NCBI GenBank assembly: GCA_030430535.1
Contig: JAUIKY010000021.1
Location: forward strand, 1-57,522
Direction of reading: 5' to 3'
DNA from: Bacteroidia bacterium
GTDB lineage: Bacteria > Bacteroidota > Bacteroidia > Flavobacteriales > Flavobacteriaceae
DNA: 57,522 bases
Shown here one piece after another: positions 28,764 through 39,800 of this stretch. The position numbers and the translations under genes were made by a program. How positions within the stretch are numbered: position 1 is the stretch's first letter; every line of letters begins with the position of its first letter. The notes under the pieces were generated by a model. It ran no database searches. It saw nothing but the letters and a program-made list of their open reading frames with translations, and had not been told where the DNA came from.

Positions 28764-30554
28764 ATGAGAAACATGAAAAACGTATTAAATTTTTTAACAA
28801 TATTGTTAGGTCTTTCTATTGTAATTAGCTTAGCTAGTTGCGAGGATTACCTTGATAAAGTACAGGACTCTGCTGGGCTTACTGAAGAAGACTTACTTGA
28901 AGACTATTTTAAGTTTAGACAGTACGAGGATGGCATGTACCAACATCTACAAAATTACCTAAGTGCAGGCGATTACAGTTACATTGCAGCCCTGGGAGAT
29001 GAAGGTTATGTTAACTCCATTAACTGGGAAACCATGCCTATTGCCCAAAGTGGAGACTGGCTTAGGGCTTACGATACCGGTCAAGCACTTCAATTCTATG
29101 GGGTCTGGAACGCCTGGGCAAGCATTAGAATTGCCAATAGAGTAATCGAGCTTTTACCTCAACTACAAAATACCAGTCAACAAGAGTTGGACGAACTTAA
29201 GGGCCAAGCTCATTTTATGCGTGCTTGGTACTATTATGAGTTTTTAAAGCGCCAAGGCGGTATGCCTTATATCACAAAATCATTCAGTGCTTCAGATAAC
29301 TTTGCTTTGTCTAGATTATCATTTGAAGAAACGGCTGAAAAAATTGCTGCCGATTGCGATACAGCTTCAGTTTTATTGCCAGAAAGATGGGATATACAAA
29401 ATCTGGGGCGCCCAGAAAAGGGAGCGGCATTAGCCGTAAAAGCATCTGCCCTCTTATTTAGTGCCAGCCCTAGTAATAACCCATCTAATGATATTTCAAA
29501 ATGGGAAAAAGCAGCACAGGCGTCTTGGGATTTATTATCAAGATTTGGTCCTTTTGGGAACAATAGATATAAGCTACTCCAATCGGAAGGCACAGACCAA
29601 ATCACTTACAAAATTCCCGAAGCAAATTCAGAACGATTTGAAACCATAGAATATGCTAGTGGATTCGATAGTATTTTTATGTACAGGCCTTACCACGACG
29701 AAATAATTTGGGAAAACTATGCTGCGGTTGGCGACGGCGGAGGCGCATACCGTGTTTTAACAACCACCAGTATTGAAAGCAGAAACGTAACACAAGGATT
29801 TACGCCCTCTGCAAGTTTTGTTGACAGGTTTGAAACCATTAATGGTTTAGCCATTGAAGATGATTCTGAGTTTGATGACCAAAATCCCTATGTAAACAGA
29901 GATCCTCGATTTTACCACTCCATTCTCTTTAATGGAGCAAGATGGACGAGCCAATCTGGGAAATATCTTGAATTATTTGAGGGCGGTGCCGAAAGAAACG
30001 GCCAACCTGGCGATGCGCATTTAGGTTATATGGCCAGAAAGTTTTGGGGTAAAAATGTAGACCAATGGTCTGGAACCGCTGCTCCTCAAACCCATGTTAT
30101 TTACTTTAGACTTGCAGACATATTACTACAATATGCCGAAGCGGCCAACGAAATCGGAGGTCCAAACCACACCATTTCCGGAGCTTCACTAAGTGCTGTA
30201 GATGCCGTAAACATGGTTAGGGAACGCGTGAAGATGCCACCCGTAAACGCATCCTACCTTTCAAGCAAGGATGTTTTTAGAGAACGTATTAAAAATGAAA
30301 GAGCAGTTGAACTTTTCTTAGAAGGCAAACGATTTTTTGACCTATCAAGATGGGGAGACGCCCATAAATTAGAGTTCAAACAGTATCTGTCAGACGATTT
30401 CACCCTAGACCCCTCAATGCCAACAGGCTATAGAATCAACAGAAATCCTGACCCATATTTTACTCGCACATTCGACCAAAAACATTACAAATGGCCTGTG
30501 CCATTAACCGATGCTTTGATGTTTGATGAATTTGAACAGAACCCAGGATGGTAA
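28764..30554 (+). CDS. SusD/RagB-family lipoprotein (pair 1)
   Basis: A 596-residue lipoprotein (Cys26, followed by EDYLD) with the family's TPR-like helices (MRAWYYYEFLKRQGG) and C-terminal RAVELFLEGKRFFDLSRWG and terminal NPGW. A second ATG 9 bases later (28773) is an equally good start. It caps the SusC barrel encoded just before it. The next SusC gene starts about 30 bp after its stop, so two importer pairs are read from one transcript. Confidence 0.94.
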   Translation: MRNMKNVLNFLTILLGLSIVISLASCEDYLDKVQDSAGLTEEDLLEDYFKFRQYEDGMYQHLQNYLSAGDYSYIAALGDEGYVNSINWETMPIAQSGDWLRAYDTGQALQFYGVWNAWASIRIANRVIELLPQLQNTSQQELDELKGQAHFMRAWYYYEFLKRQGGMPYITKSFSASDNFALSRLSFEETAEKIAADCDTASVLLPERWDIQNLGRPEKGAALAVKASALLFSASPSNNPSNDISKWEKAAQASWDLLSRFGPFGNNRYKLLQSEGTDQITYKIPEANSERFETIEYASGFDSIFMYRPYHDEIIWENYAAVGDGGGAYRVLTTTSIESRNVTQGFTPSASFVDRFETINGLAIEDDSEFDDQNPYVNRDPRFYHSILFNGARWTSQSGKYLELFEGGAERNGQPGDAHLGYMARKFWGKNVDQWSGTAAPQTHVIYFRLADILLQYAEAANEIGGPNHTISGASLSAVDAVNMVRERVKMPPVNASYLSSKDVFRERIKNERAVELFLEGKRFFDLSRWGDAHKLEFKQYLSDDFTLDPSMPTGYRINRNPDPYFTRTFDQKHYKWPVPLTDALMFDEFEQNPGW

Positions 30555-30586
30555 AATTATTAACAAAAAGAAAAAAGAAAACAATT

Positions 30587-33500
30587 ATGTATATGAAGAT
30601 TACAAACATATTGATGTTTTTTGCAGTCATCGGGATATTCTGTTCTGCATCTTTAAACGCACAGGGCACTGAGCTTTCAAAAGCTGTTATTACAGGTACA
30701 GTGGTAGATGGCCAAGGGCAACCCATTCCTGATGTTTTTGTAAAATCATTTGAGGCAAAAGATAAAAGTGTTACCAATAAACTTGGAGCATTTTCAATTC
30801 GGGTAGCCGCATCAGATCAAGATTTTATAGTAATAGACCATCCGGGATACAAGCTTAAAGTTTCTGAAGTGAATTTTGGAACTTTAGAAAATACTACAAT
30901 TTCATTAACAAGCGATGATTTCCTGGAAAACAATACCGTAAAACTACCATATCAAAACATTTCGAACAACCGCAGTGTTTCGGCCACTTATACTATAACT
31001 GGAGATGAATTGGCCTCTTACCCTTCAGGAACATTTCTGGAAACACTCTCAGGAAGAGTACCTGGTTTGCAAATAAACACATCGAGCAACAACCCAGTAT
31101 CCGAACAGGTTTTCGCATCAATTCGAGGTGAAGGTGTATCGTTTTATATAGATGGTATTTTAAGAGACCCGTCTGACCTGACTGTTTACGAAATTGAAAC
31201 CGTACAGGTCATTAAAGATTTTTCGGGTAGAGCGGCATTAGGTTTGTCTGGTCTGGGGCCGGTAATCTGGATTACCACCAAGACCGGTAAAAAATACAAA
31301 AAGGACATCGCCATTTCTACCGAAAGTGGATTCAGTTCTCCTACTGCATTACCAGAATACTTAGATTCGTATAATTATGCGACGCTATACAACGAAGCGC
31401 TTGCTAATGATGGTATTGACCCATTGTATTCCGCTAGTGCATTAAGTGCCTACCAAAATGGCAATAATCCGCTGTATTATCCTAATGTAGATTACGTAAG
31501 CGATTATTTAAGAAAATCAAGCGTATATAGAAGAGCCAACCTAAATTTTAGTGGGGGCGACGAAAAAGTGAATTATTTTTCCCTTTTAGATTATGTTAGA
31601 ACCACTGGGCTCGAAAAAACGGGCGAAGATACTTCTTCCGACAGATTTAAAGTAAGAGGTGGGGTAAACATAAAGCTTACCGACAAAATTCAATTTAACG
31701 TAAATTTATCGGGTACCTACCAAGAATTGGGCTTTCCAAATCAAAATGGTGGAGCAACCCAATTTAACATATTTAACTATATAGCCAATACGCCACCTAA
31801 CGCACATGCTATTTCGTATGATGGAAATTATATTGTGAGCAACGACTTCCCCACAAACATTGAAAACATACTAAGAAGTGGTTACGCCGAAGGTTCTAAT
31901 TTAAACTCTCAAAATAATGCTACCCTTAAACTGGATTTAAGCTCGGTAACAGAAGGCTTAACTTTTACAGGAACTGCGGCATTCGACATTTACAGTAACG
32001 TTATCAATAACAAAGGAGGTACTGCTGCACTTTATACTTTGCTGCCAAACAACACGCTACAGTTATATACCGACGAAGTAATAGATCCTAACCTAGCAAC
32101 AGGTAGCGACAACTTCACAAGAAGTACTACTGCATTACTATCTTTAAATTACGATAGACTATTTGGCAAACATGCATTAACCGTAAACACCTCATTCTAT
32201 AACGGTTTGGTTGAAACACGTCGATTTGCCAATTATCAACCCGTAAAAAAGAAAGATTTAAGTTTTAGAGCCAACTATGCCTATAACGATAAATATGTAC
32301 TTCAGTTAGATCTGGCCTACTCCGGAAGCATGAAATTACCAAACGGAGACCGTTACAACCTATACCCTACCATTGGTGCTGGTTGGGTAGCGAGCAACGA
32401 AGCATTTTTAAGTTCAAGTAAAACCATCGACTACTTAAAGTTCTATACGTCTTATGGCGTTATGGGTAACGATAATTTTAGAACTGGTTTCAACACTTCA
32501 TACAACCCCTATTATTTGGGCACCACCCTTTGGCAAAATGTAGGCGGATGGGTTCCTGGTATTGAAGGCAACAAAGGAGCTCTTGTAAATGTTTACAATA
32601 TTCAGCAAGAAGGAAGTACCGATTACGAATTGCCAAAAATCAACTATTTCAATATTGGTCTGCAAAGTGAAATGTTTAATAGATCGCTAACCTTAGAGGC
32701 CAACTATTATGCCAAAAGAAACTATAACCAAATATCGCAAAGAAGTTCACTAACACCTTCACTATTTGGCACCGGAGGTTTTCTACCATTAACAAATTAT
32801 GGGGAAACAAAATACTGGGGGCTTGAAGGCTATTTGCAATACAAAAACAACATTGGCGATTTTAAATATAGTTTTGGTGGTAACATTATGTACAATCGAT
32901 CTAAATTTATTGATGTTGATGAACCTGCTGCGCTGGAAGACTACAGGAAATTGGCCGGAACAGAAACAGATATGTTTAGAGGGTATTTAGCTGAAGGTTT
33001 ATACCAATCAGAAAATGAAATTACATCGAGAGGTGTTGCCCAAAGTTGGGGCAGCGTTCAGCCTGGCGACATTCGGTACAAAGATTATAATGAAGACGGG
33101 GTTATAGACGAAAAAGATATACACGTTACGGGAGCCCATGCCCCAAGGATTTATTATGGATTGAATATCGATTTGAAATATAAAGGCTTCGGACTATTTG
33201 TTGTAGGGCAAGGCTTGGCCGACGGAGTAACCAACTTAAATGGTAATTACTTTATGGGCAACAACCCCAGAGCCAATTATTCTGAAGCTATGCTAGACAG
33301 ATATCCAGTTACCAATAATTTACCCAGATTAACTACGCAATCTCAAAACAATTTCCAAAATTCAACATTTTGGTTAAGAAATGCTGCATACTTCAGTATA
33401 AAAAACATAGAGTTAAGCTATACCATGCCAAAAGCAATAGCTACAAATTTTATGTTGCCAGATTTAAAGTTTTTTGCCAGAGCTAAAAATGTAGCTTCGT

Positions 33501-33607
33501 TCTCTAAATTTTCAGAATATAATTTAGACCCAGAAAACACAAATTCAGGATTGGGAACATACCCAATATATAGAACCTTTACATTCGGGGTATCATGCAA
33601 GTTTTAA
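30587..33607 (+). CDS. Divergent SusC-family TonB-dependent importer (pair 2)
   Basis: I start at the ATG at 30587, which opens a signal peptide ending in SLNAQ; the in-frame ATG at 30548 lies inside the preceding SusD gene. The protein is 1006 residues: a carboxypeptidase-D-like domain (about 30-100), plug and barrel. The plug is unusual: the normal segment A-YG-GANGVI-VTTK is replaced by GRAALGLSGLGPVIWITTKTGKK, and the preceding motif reads VSFYIDGILRD. It is still full length and ends in the normal last strand. A specialised ligand, perhaps peptide-like, is possible but not shown. Confidence 0.9.
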   Translation: MYMKITNILMFFAVIGIFCSASLNAQGTELSKAVITGTVVDGQGQPIPDVFVKSFEAKDKSVTNKLGAFSIRVAASDQDFIVIDHPGYKLKVSEVNFGTLENTTISLTSDDFLENNTVKLPYQNISNNRSVSATYTITGDELASYPSGTFLETLSGRVPGLQINTSSNNPVSEQVFASIRGEGVSFYIDGILRDPSDLTVYEIETVQVIKDFSGRAALGLSGLGPVIWITTKTGKKYKKDIAISTESGFSSPTALPEYLDSYNYATLYNEALANDGIDPLYSASALSAYQNGNNPLYYPNVDYVSDYLRKSSVYRRANLNFSGGDEKVNYFSLLDYVRTTGLEKTGEDTSSDRFKVRGGVNIKLTDKIQFNVNLSGTYQELGFPNQNGGATQFNIFNYIANTPPNAHAISYDGNYIVSNDFPTNIENILRSGYAEGSNLNSQNNATLKLDLSSVTEGLTFTGTAAFDIYSNVINNKGGTAALYTLLPNNTLQLYTDEVIDPNLATGSDNFTRSTTALLSLNYDRLFGKHALTVNTSFYNGLVETRRFANYQPVKKKDLSFRANYAYNDKYVLQLDLAYSGSMKLPNGDRYNLYPTIGAGWVASNEAFLSSSKTIDYLKFYTSYGVMGNDNFRTGFNTSYNPYYLGTTLWQNVGGWVPGIEGNKGALVNVYNIQQEGSTDYELPKINYFNIGLQSEMFNRSLTLEANYYAKRNYNQISQRSSLTPSLFGTGGFLPLTNYGETKYWGLEGYLQYKNNIGDFKYSFGGNIMYNRSKFIDVDEPAALEDYRKLAGTETDMFRGYLAEGLYQSENEITSRGVAQSWGSVQPGDIRYKDYNEDGVIDEKDIHVTGAHAPRIYYGLNIDLKYKGFGLFVVGQGLADGVTNLNGNYFMGNNPRANYSEAMLDRYPVTNNLPRLTTQSQNNFQNSTFWLRNAAYFSIKNIELSYTMPKAIATNFMLPDLKFFARAKNVASFSKFSEYNLDPENTNSGLGTYPIYRTFTFGVSCKF

Positions 33608-33624
33608 TTAATAACATCAAGATT

Positions 33625-35307
33625 ATGAATCATAAAATATTTTATTTTTTAATATCGGCCATCTTCTTAACGTCTTGTGACATTGACCCGCTTCCCATTC
33701 AGGATCAAACCACAGAAGACCTTTGGAGCCATTCAACCTATGGAGAAGGTATATTGGCCAATGCTTATGCCAACCTCAATGGTACATACCCCATTAACTT
33801 AGATTACTACACAGACAATGCAGTACCCAACCAGCCAGGAACAAACGCTCTTGCATTGGGAACATGGAGTGTAGAAAATAGTCCTATTGGAAATTGGGAG
33901 TTAAACTATAACATAATCAAATACCTTAACCTTTATATTGCTAACGGTGCTGATTTAATTTACAGTGTTTCCGATAAAGAAAGAGACTCCATTTTAAAGT
34001 CGAACAGAATGGGTGAAGCTTTTTTCCTCAGAGCTTGGTACCAAGCCGATTTATTGAAAACCTATGGAGGTAGAGCCGATGGAGAAACCCAAGCCTTGGG
34101 ATTCCCCATAGTAACCACTGTTTTAGAACAAGGAGACAATTTAGACCTTCCTAGAAACACGTATGAAGAATGCGCACAGCAAATCGCTGCCGATTGCGAT
34201 GCTGCCATAGCGCTTCTTCCTACTACATACAGTAACGGTACAGATCCCTACACAGGCTTGAGTAACCGAGGTAGAGCATCAGGATTGGCTGCACATGCAC
34301 TTAAAACGAGGGTTTTACTCAACGCTGCCAGCCCAGCCTATAGCACCTCGTCTTCCGCTTTATGGGAAAGAGCCGCACAGGCTGCTTTTGAAGCCATTGA
34401 AGCTGCAGGTGGACTAGTAGATCTTGCGCCTTACAACAATTTTAATGATGCCAATAGTTTCGACAATATCTGGATACAGCCAACTTATAACGGCAACGGC
34501 TGGGAAAGCAACTATTATCCACCAACATTATACGGCCGTGGTGAGTGCAACCCTTCTCAAAATTTAGTCAATACTTTTCCAACCGCTGATGGATACCCTA
34601 TTGCGTCTAGTAGCAGTTACGACGAAGCCAACCCGTACACCAATAGAGATGAAAGGTTTTATAGGTTCATTTTTTATAATGGAGACAATTATAACGGAAA
34701 CATTATAAAAACCTATATTGGTGGAGACGACGCACCAGGAGGGCTAACCCAACAAGGCACCAGAACCGGCTACTACATGAAAAAATTATTGAGCAAGAAT
34801 GTAAGGCTTACGCCAAACGATGCAACATCTGATATAAAGTTTTATGTTTACTTAGGCAAAACAGAACTTTACCTTAATTTTGCTGAAGCCGCAAATGAAG
34901 CCTACGGCCCCAACGGAACAAATTTAGGGTTTTCAGCCGCTGATGTTATGGCCAAAATCAGACTAAGGGCAGGCATTGATTCTGACCCTATCACAGCCGG
35001 AGCACAAGATCAATATATGATAGATCAAGCCAATGCAGGAACAGAAAACTTTAGAAATTTCATAAAAAACAACAGACGTTTAGAACTGTGTTTTGAAGGT
35101 TTTAGGTTTTGGGACATCCGTAGATGGGAAGAACCTCTAAACCACACCATACAAGGTGTAAAAATTACACGCGATTTGGTAAACGGCAACACATACGATT
35201 ATGTAAACGTAGAAACGCACACCTATCAAGATTACATGATATACGCCCCTCTCCCATTCTCTCAAACGTTGATAATGGATAATCTTAAACAAAATGCAGG
35301 CTGGTAA
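33625..35307 (+). CDS. SusD/RagB-family lipoprotein (pair 2)
   Basis: The ATG at 33625 is chosen because it opens a clean lipoprotein signal with Cys18 (FLTSCDIDPLPIQ); an in-frame ATG at 33595 overlaps the end of the SusC gene. The 560-residue product shows SusD features: RAWYQADLLKTYGG in the TPR part, a large loop region, RRLELCFEGFRFWDIRRWE near the C-terminus and terminal NAGW. It forms the second importer pair with the preceding SusC. The close packing with both neighbours supports one operon. Confidence 0.93.
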   Translation: MNHKIFYFLISAIFLTSCDIDPLPIQDQTTEDLWSHSTYGEGILANAYANLNGTYPINLDYYTDNAVPNQPGTNALALGTWSVENSPIGNWELNYNIIKYLNLYIANGADLIYSVSDKERDSILKSNRMGEAFFLRAWYQADLLKTYGGRADGETQALGFPIVTTVLEQGDNLDLPRNTYEECAQQIAADCDAAIALLPTTYSNGTDPYTGLSNRGRASGLAAHALKTRVLLNAASPAYSTSSSALWERAAQAAFEAIEAAGGLVDLAPYNNFNDANSFDNIWIQPTYNGNGWESNYYPPTLYGRGECNPSQNLVNTFPTADGYPIASSSSYDEANPYTNRDERFYRFIFYNGDNYNGNIIKTYIGGDDAPGGLTQQGTRTGYYMKKLLSKNVRLTPNDATSDIKFYVYLGKTELYLNFAEAANEAYGPNGTNLGFSAADVMAKIRLRAGIDSDPITAGAQDQYMIDQANAGTENFRNFIKNNRRLELCFEGFRFWDIRRWEEPLNHTIQGVKITRDLVNGNTYDYVNVETHTYQDYMIYAPLPFSQTLIMDNLKQNAGW

Positions 35308-35333
35308 TTAAATAATTGAAAAAGATTTTACAC

Positions 35334-36782
35334 ATGAAAAACATGAAAAACATATTAGCTACCTTAGCGCTTCTCGTGGCACTTACTAGTTGTTATGACG
35401 ATTTTAGGCTAGATTACGAGTATTCATCAGTAGCCTTTTCAAATGCCGATGGAGGCTCTAACGAACCTGGGGTTCTTTGGAGAACCGTTGTAAAAGGAGA
35501 AGGACTTAAGTTAGATGCTGGTATTTATCTATCTGGAATATTAGACAATTCTACAGACAGATGGGCCGATTTTGAATTGGATCCCACATTATTGGACGGT
35601 ACAGATTACACCCTGTTGCCCAGCCAATACTACACCTTAAGCAATAATAGCCGTTTTGTAATACCTGCTGGAGAAATTGTTGGGACAGTAGGCGTAACCT
35701 TAGATTCCATCGCCTTTTTAAACGACCCTTTAACGGCAAAAAGAAATTATGCCATCCCCTTTAGTCTTGTGGCAACCTCAGAGGATAGTATTTTAAGCAC
35801 TCAAAGCACACAAATTTTGGTGATAAAATACATAAACCAATATGAAGGCTACTATAATCAAACAGGAAGCTTCAAAACCTTATCTCAAAATGAGTCCACA
35901 CTGTTAAATTCAGGAAACATTAAAAACGTTTTAACGGCTAACACTATTGTTTTAGATTCTGTTGAAACCAACGGATCCATGCATTTATTGGGTGCCGATT
36001 ATAAAATGAAAATGCTTATTAATGCCGATAACACGGTTTCCTTGGAATACAGCCCGAATTTGAATGCAGACAATTCACCCAAAAATATTGCTTTAGATGC
36101 TATTGTATCCTCATCCTACGTAGCACCATGGAATAGTGAAGAAGCTGTTAAAAGTGGCACAGACCCTGTTAGTTCGGCTTTTACAGACCAGATTTTATCT
36201 TGGGGAAATTATGGGGCTCCTTCTGGACCTGGGGCTGAAAATTGGATAGAATACGATTTTGGTTCAAATTTTTCTATATCTAGGTCAGAAGTTTATTGGG
36301 CCGCAGATGGTGGAGGCGTATTGTTCCCAAATAGATCATATATTATGTATTGGAATTTGGACACTGAAGCATGGGAAATATTATATAGCAATAATGTAGT
36401 TAATGGTGTATCTGTTTCTGAAGCCGATTATGGAGTGATTGATATTGGCAATGAACCAGATAGATATAATGTTACCAGTTTTGATAATATTACTACAAAT
36501 AAGCTTCGTATTTATGCCACACCTCCAAATGAATTTATAGGTATTCATGAATGGAAAGTATGGGGTGTTCCTGCACCAACAGGCTACGAAACAGCTCCAA
36601 TTGCCACAATTGTTGAAAATGGAGAAAACACCTTCGATCCAGAAACAGGCACCTTTACTTTAAACTATCGCGTAAATTACAATTTAGAAGATTTAAATGT
36701 AGAAGAATATTACACTGATGTATCTACAACTTTAGTTTGGCGCAACAGAATTAGAGATGGTGTAAACGAGTGGAGACGCTAA
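35334..36782 (+). CDS. DUF1735/discoidin-like surface lipoprotein
   Basis: The ATG at 35334 (or 35343) opens a lipoprotein signal with Cys20; a TTG at 35316 is less likely. The 482-residue product has an N-terminal DUF1735-like domain (about 25-160, ending in NYAIPFSLV), a middle domain (about 170-245), and a discoidin (F5/8 type C)-like domain (about 250-420) with IALDAIVSSSYV, WIEYDFGS and GIHEWKVWG. It is the last gene before a strong terminator and holds the position of a surface glycan-binding protein. A similar discoidin-like tail is on the GH127-type enzyme at 42717, suggesting that both bind the same ligand. Confidence 0.78.
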   Translation: MKNMKNILATLALLVALTSCYDDFRLDYEYSSVAFSNADGGSNEPGVLWRTVVKGEGLKLDAGIYLSGILDNSTDRWADFELDPTLLDGTDYTLLPSQYYTLSNNSRFVIPAGEIVGTVGVTLDSIAFLNDPLTAKRNYAIPFSLVATSEDSILSTQSTQILVIKYINQYEGYYNQTGSFKTLSQNESTLLNSGNIKNVLTANTIVLDSVETNGSMHLLGADYKMKMLINADNTVSLEYSPNLNADNSPKNIALDAIVSSSYVAPWNSEEAVKSGTDPVSSAFTDQILSWGNYGAPSGPGAENWIEYDFGSNFSISRSEVYWAADGGGVLFPNRSYIMYWNLDTEAWEILYSNNVVNGVSVSEADYGVIDIGNEPDRYNVTSFDNITTNKLRIYATPPNEFIGIHEWKVWGVPAPTGYETAPIATIVENGENTFDPETGTFTLNYRVNYNLEDLNVEEYYTDVSTTLVWRNRIRDGVNEWRR

Positions 36783-36827
36783 AAAGTACTCGCATGTTTT
36801 AATGGCATCAAATTATTTTTTAAAGCT

Positions 36828-36863
36828 CCCCAATACAACTCACCATTTGTATTGGGGTTTTTT
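36828..36863 (+). terminator. Terminator of the double SusC/SusD operon
   Basis: CCCCAATACAA (36828-36838) and TTGTATTGGGG (36847-36857) form a perfect 11-bp stem with an 8-nt loop, followed by six T. It lies 45 bp after the stop of the DUF1735-like gene. Confidence 0.9.
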
Positions 36864-36895
36864 GGTAAAAACCTACCCTAAATAATATTTGGATT

Positions 36896-39800
36896 ATGAC
36901 TAGGAACACATTTAAAAATTTTCTGTTTTTCATAATAACAATGGTGTTTACGGCTTTGTACAACTTTTCATTTGCGCAAAAATTTAACCGCATAGAAACT
37001 TTTGCTGGCTTAGAAAAACTTGAAGAAAACAATGGTGTTGCCATTGCCGATTATAACAATGACGGATTTCTGGATATTTATGTGGTCGCAGCCAACAAAG
37101 ATGAGGGCGGTATTTACAAAACCCATAACCGACTTTTTAAAAATAACAACAACGGCACTTTTACAGATGTAACCGAAGAAACTGGTTTGTTGCTAAATCT
37201 TTTTCCTATTGAAAAAAACGGGGAAACCTACGATAAAATTTTCGAAGGTGTAAAGCACGGTGCTTTTTGGGGCGATTACGATAATGATGGCTTCCCCGAT
37301 TTGTTTTTAACCAGTGTATATCAAGTCAATCTTTTTCATAATAATGGTAACGGTACATTTACAGAAGTTACCGAACCATCTGGAATAACAAAAGATAGTA
37401 ACTGTATAAACTCTGGGGCCACTTGGTTCGATTATAACAATGATGGTTTTCTAGACCTTTACATCTCAGATTGGCAAAGCTGCGACAGCAACAGTTTTTA
37501 CGAAAATAATGGTGATGGTACATTTACAAGCAAAATAGATATTTTCGAGCAAGTTGAACATAAGCACTCCTTAATGAGCATTCCGTTTGATTTTAATAAC
37601 GATGGATGGATGGACCTATATGTTGCTAACGATGTAGTTAACAGAACCAACGATTTATTCATAAACCAAAAAGGGTTAAACTTTACCGAAGAATCCAGCA
37701 AATATGGATTAAACCACGCCAGAAACGATATGGGAATTGCCATTGGAGATTATAATAACGATGGTTATTTCGATATGTTTATCACCGATATTTTAAAAAA
37801 CCCGTTACTTACCAATAACGGCGATAACACCTTTACAAACAAAGCGGAAGAACAAGGCGTTAATTACACCGAATGGTCTTGGGACGCTGTTTTTGCAGAT
37901 TTCGATTTAGATACAGACGAGGACTTATTTGTGGTTAACGGTTTTGATTACAAAGGCAACAGCTCCGAACGTAATGTTTATTTTCAAAACCTACACGCCA
38001 ATGGGCAGCCTAAATTCATAAACAAATCTGAAAGCTCTAACTTAGGGGATTTAACTATCAGTGTTGGAGCTGGTGTTTTTGATTTCGACAACGATGGTGA
38101 TTTGGATATTCTTGTTACCAATAGCGACCGCCCTTCATATTTCTACGAAAACAACACTACCAATTTCACTTATAGCACCCCAAATTTGCATTGGCTAAAA
38201 ATTGGGCTGGAAGGTACAACTTCAAACAAAAATGCAATTGGTACCAAATTGCAACTTAAAACAGACAAAAGTACGCTTGTAAGATATTTTTCAGGAAAAG
38301 GCTTTTTGTCCCAAAACTTGGTTCCCGTTCACTTTGGTCTGGGAGATGCTACAAAAATTGAAGAACTTAAAATAACTTGGCCATCTGGATTGGTTGAGGT
38401 TTACAACAACCTTCCATTAAATCAAACCATAAATTTCAAAGAAGGCGATTTTTACGAGATCTCAAACCTTCCGCCAAGTGTGAAAATTTATGGATGTACC
38501 GACCCTAACTCCTGCAACTATAATCCAAATGCCACTATAAGTTCGGGAGAATGTGTTTATCTAAAAACAACTTCTACCATTTATGGTGACAGTAACGTTT
38601 TGCAATCAAGCATAAAAAGCTACTCCTACCCACCCGGTAATGGCAATACGGTAACTTGGAGCATTGTTGGCGGTTCCATATTGGAAGGACAAAACAACAA
38701 TACAGTAAAAGTGCAATGGGGAACAAGTACTGAAGGAACCATAAGTGTTACGGAAAAAAACAATTTTTGCTCTAGCGAAACAATAAACTTAAAAGTTACC
38801 CTTAGAAGCGAATCTGATCCCCAACCAACTACAAACGAGAAATCGGTTGCCAGACTATGGAACGAAGCACTACTGGAAGCCATTAGAAATGATTATGCCA
38901 GGCCTACTGTACATGCAAGGAATTTATTTCATACCAGTATAGCCATGTACGATGCTTGGGCCGTCTATTCAAGTGATGCAAAACCTTATCTTTTAGGCAA
39001 CTCGGTTCACGAATACACCAGTAATTTTTTAGGTTTTTCAACCAATGAAAATAAAGAAAAAGCTCTAAACAAAACCATAAGTTATGCGGCTTATAGACTA
39101 TTAAAGCACCGCTTTCAGCATGCTCCAAATATTGAAAACACCTATAAAATCTTTGATGATTTAATGCTTGAATTAGGATATAACACATCTATAAATTCAA
39201 CAGATTACAGCACTGGCGACCCTATAGCTTTAGGGAATTACATTGCCAAAACAGTAATTGAATATGGTCTTACCGATGGCTCTAACGAAATAAATCAATA
39301 TGCCAACGCCTATTACAAACCAATAAACCCTCCCCTATTATTAAACACCCCCGAAATAACCCAACCCGAGTTAATAGACCCCAACAGATGGCAACCATTG
39401 TCTTTCGAAACGTTTATTGATCAAAGCGGCCATTTAATTGAAGGCAATACCCCAAGCTTTTTGAGCCCAGAATGGGGCAATGTAAAACCGTTCAACTTAA
39501 TAAATTCTGAGAAATCATTTTACAATCGAGATGGGCATAATTATTTAGTTTACGACGACCCAGGAACACCACCTCAACTCGATTTAAACCAATCTACCCC
39601 GTCAAGCGAAGCCTACAAGTGGACGTTTTCCTTAGTTTCTATCTGGAGTTCCCACCTTACGCCTAATGACAATATTCTATGGGACATTTCACCAAAATCT
39701 ATCGGCAATATCGATTTCAATTCTTTTCCTGATTCAACTGAAGATTACAAGGGCTTTTATCAATTAGAAAAAGGTGGAGATATTGGCACTGGCCGCGAGA

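Noticed and set aside
37000-38450. Repeated DYNNDG-coding segments as a DNA repeat array
   Set aside because: They are protein FG-GAP/VCBS repeats with diverged codons, not a nucleotide repeat or CRISPR.
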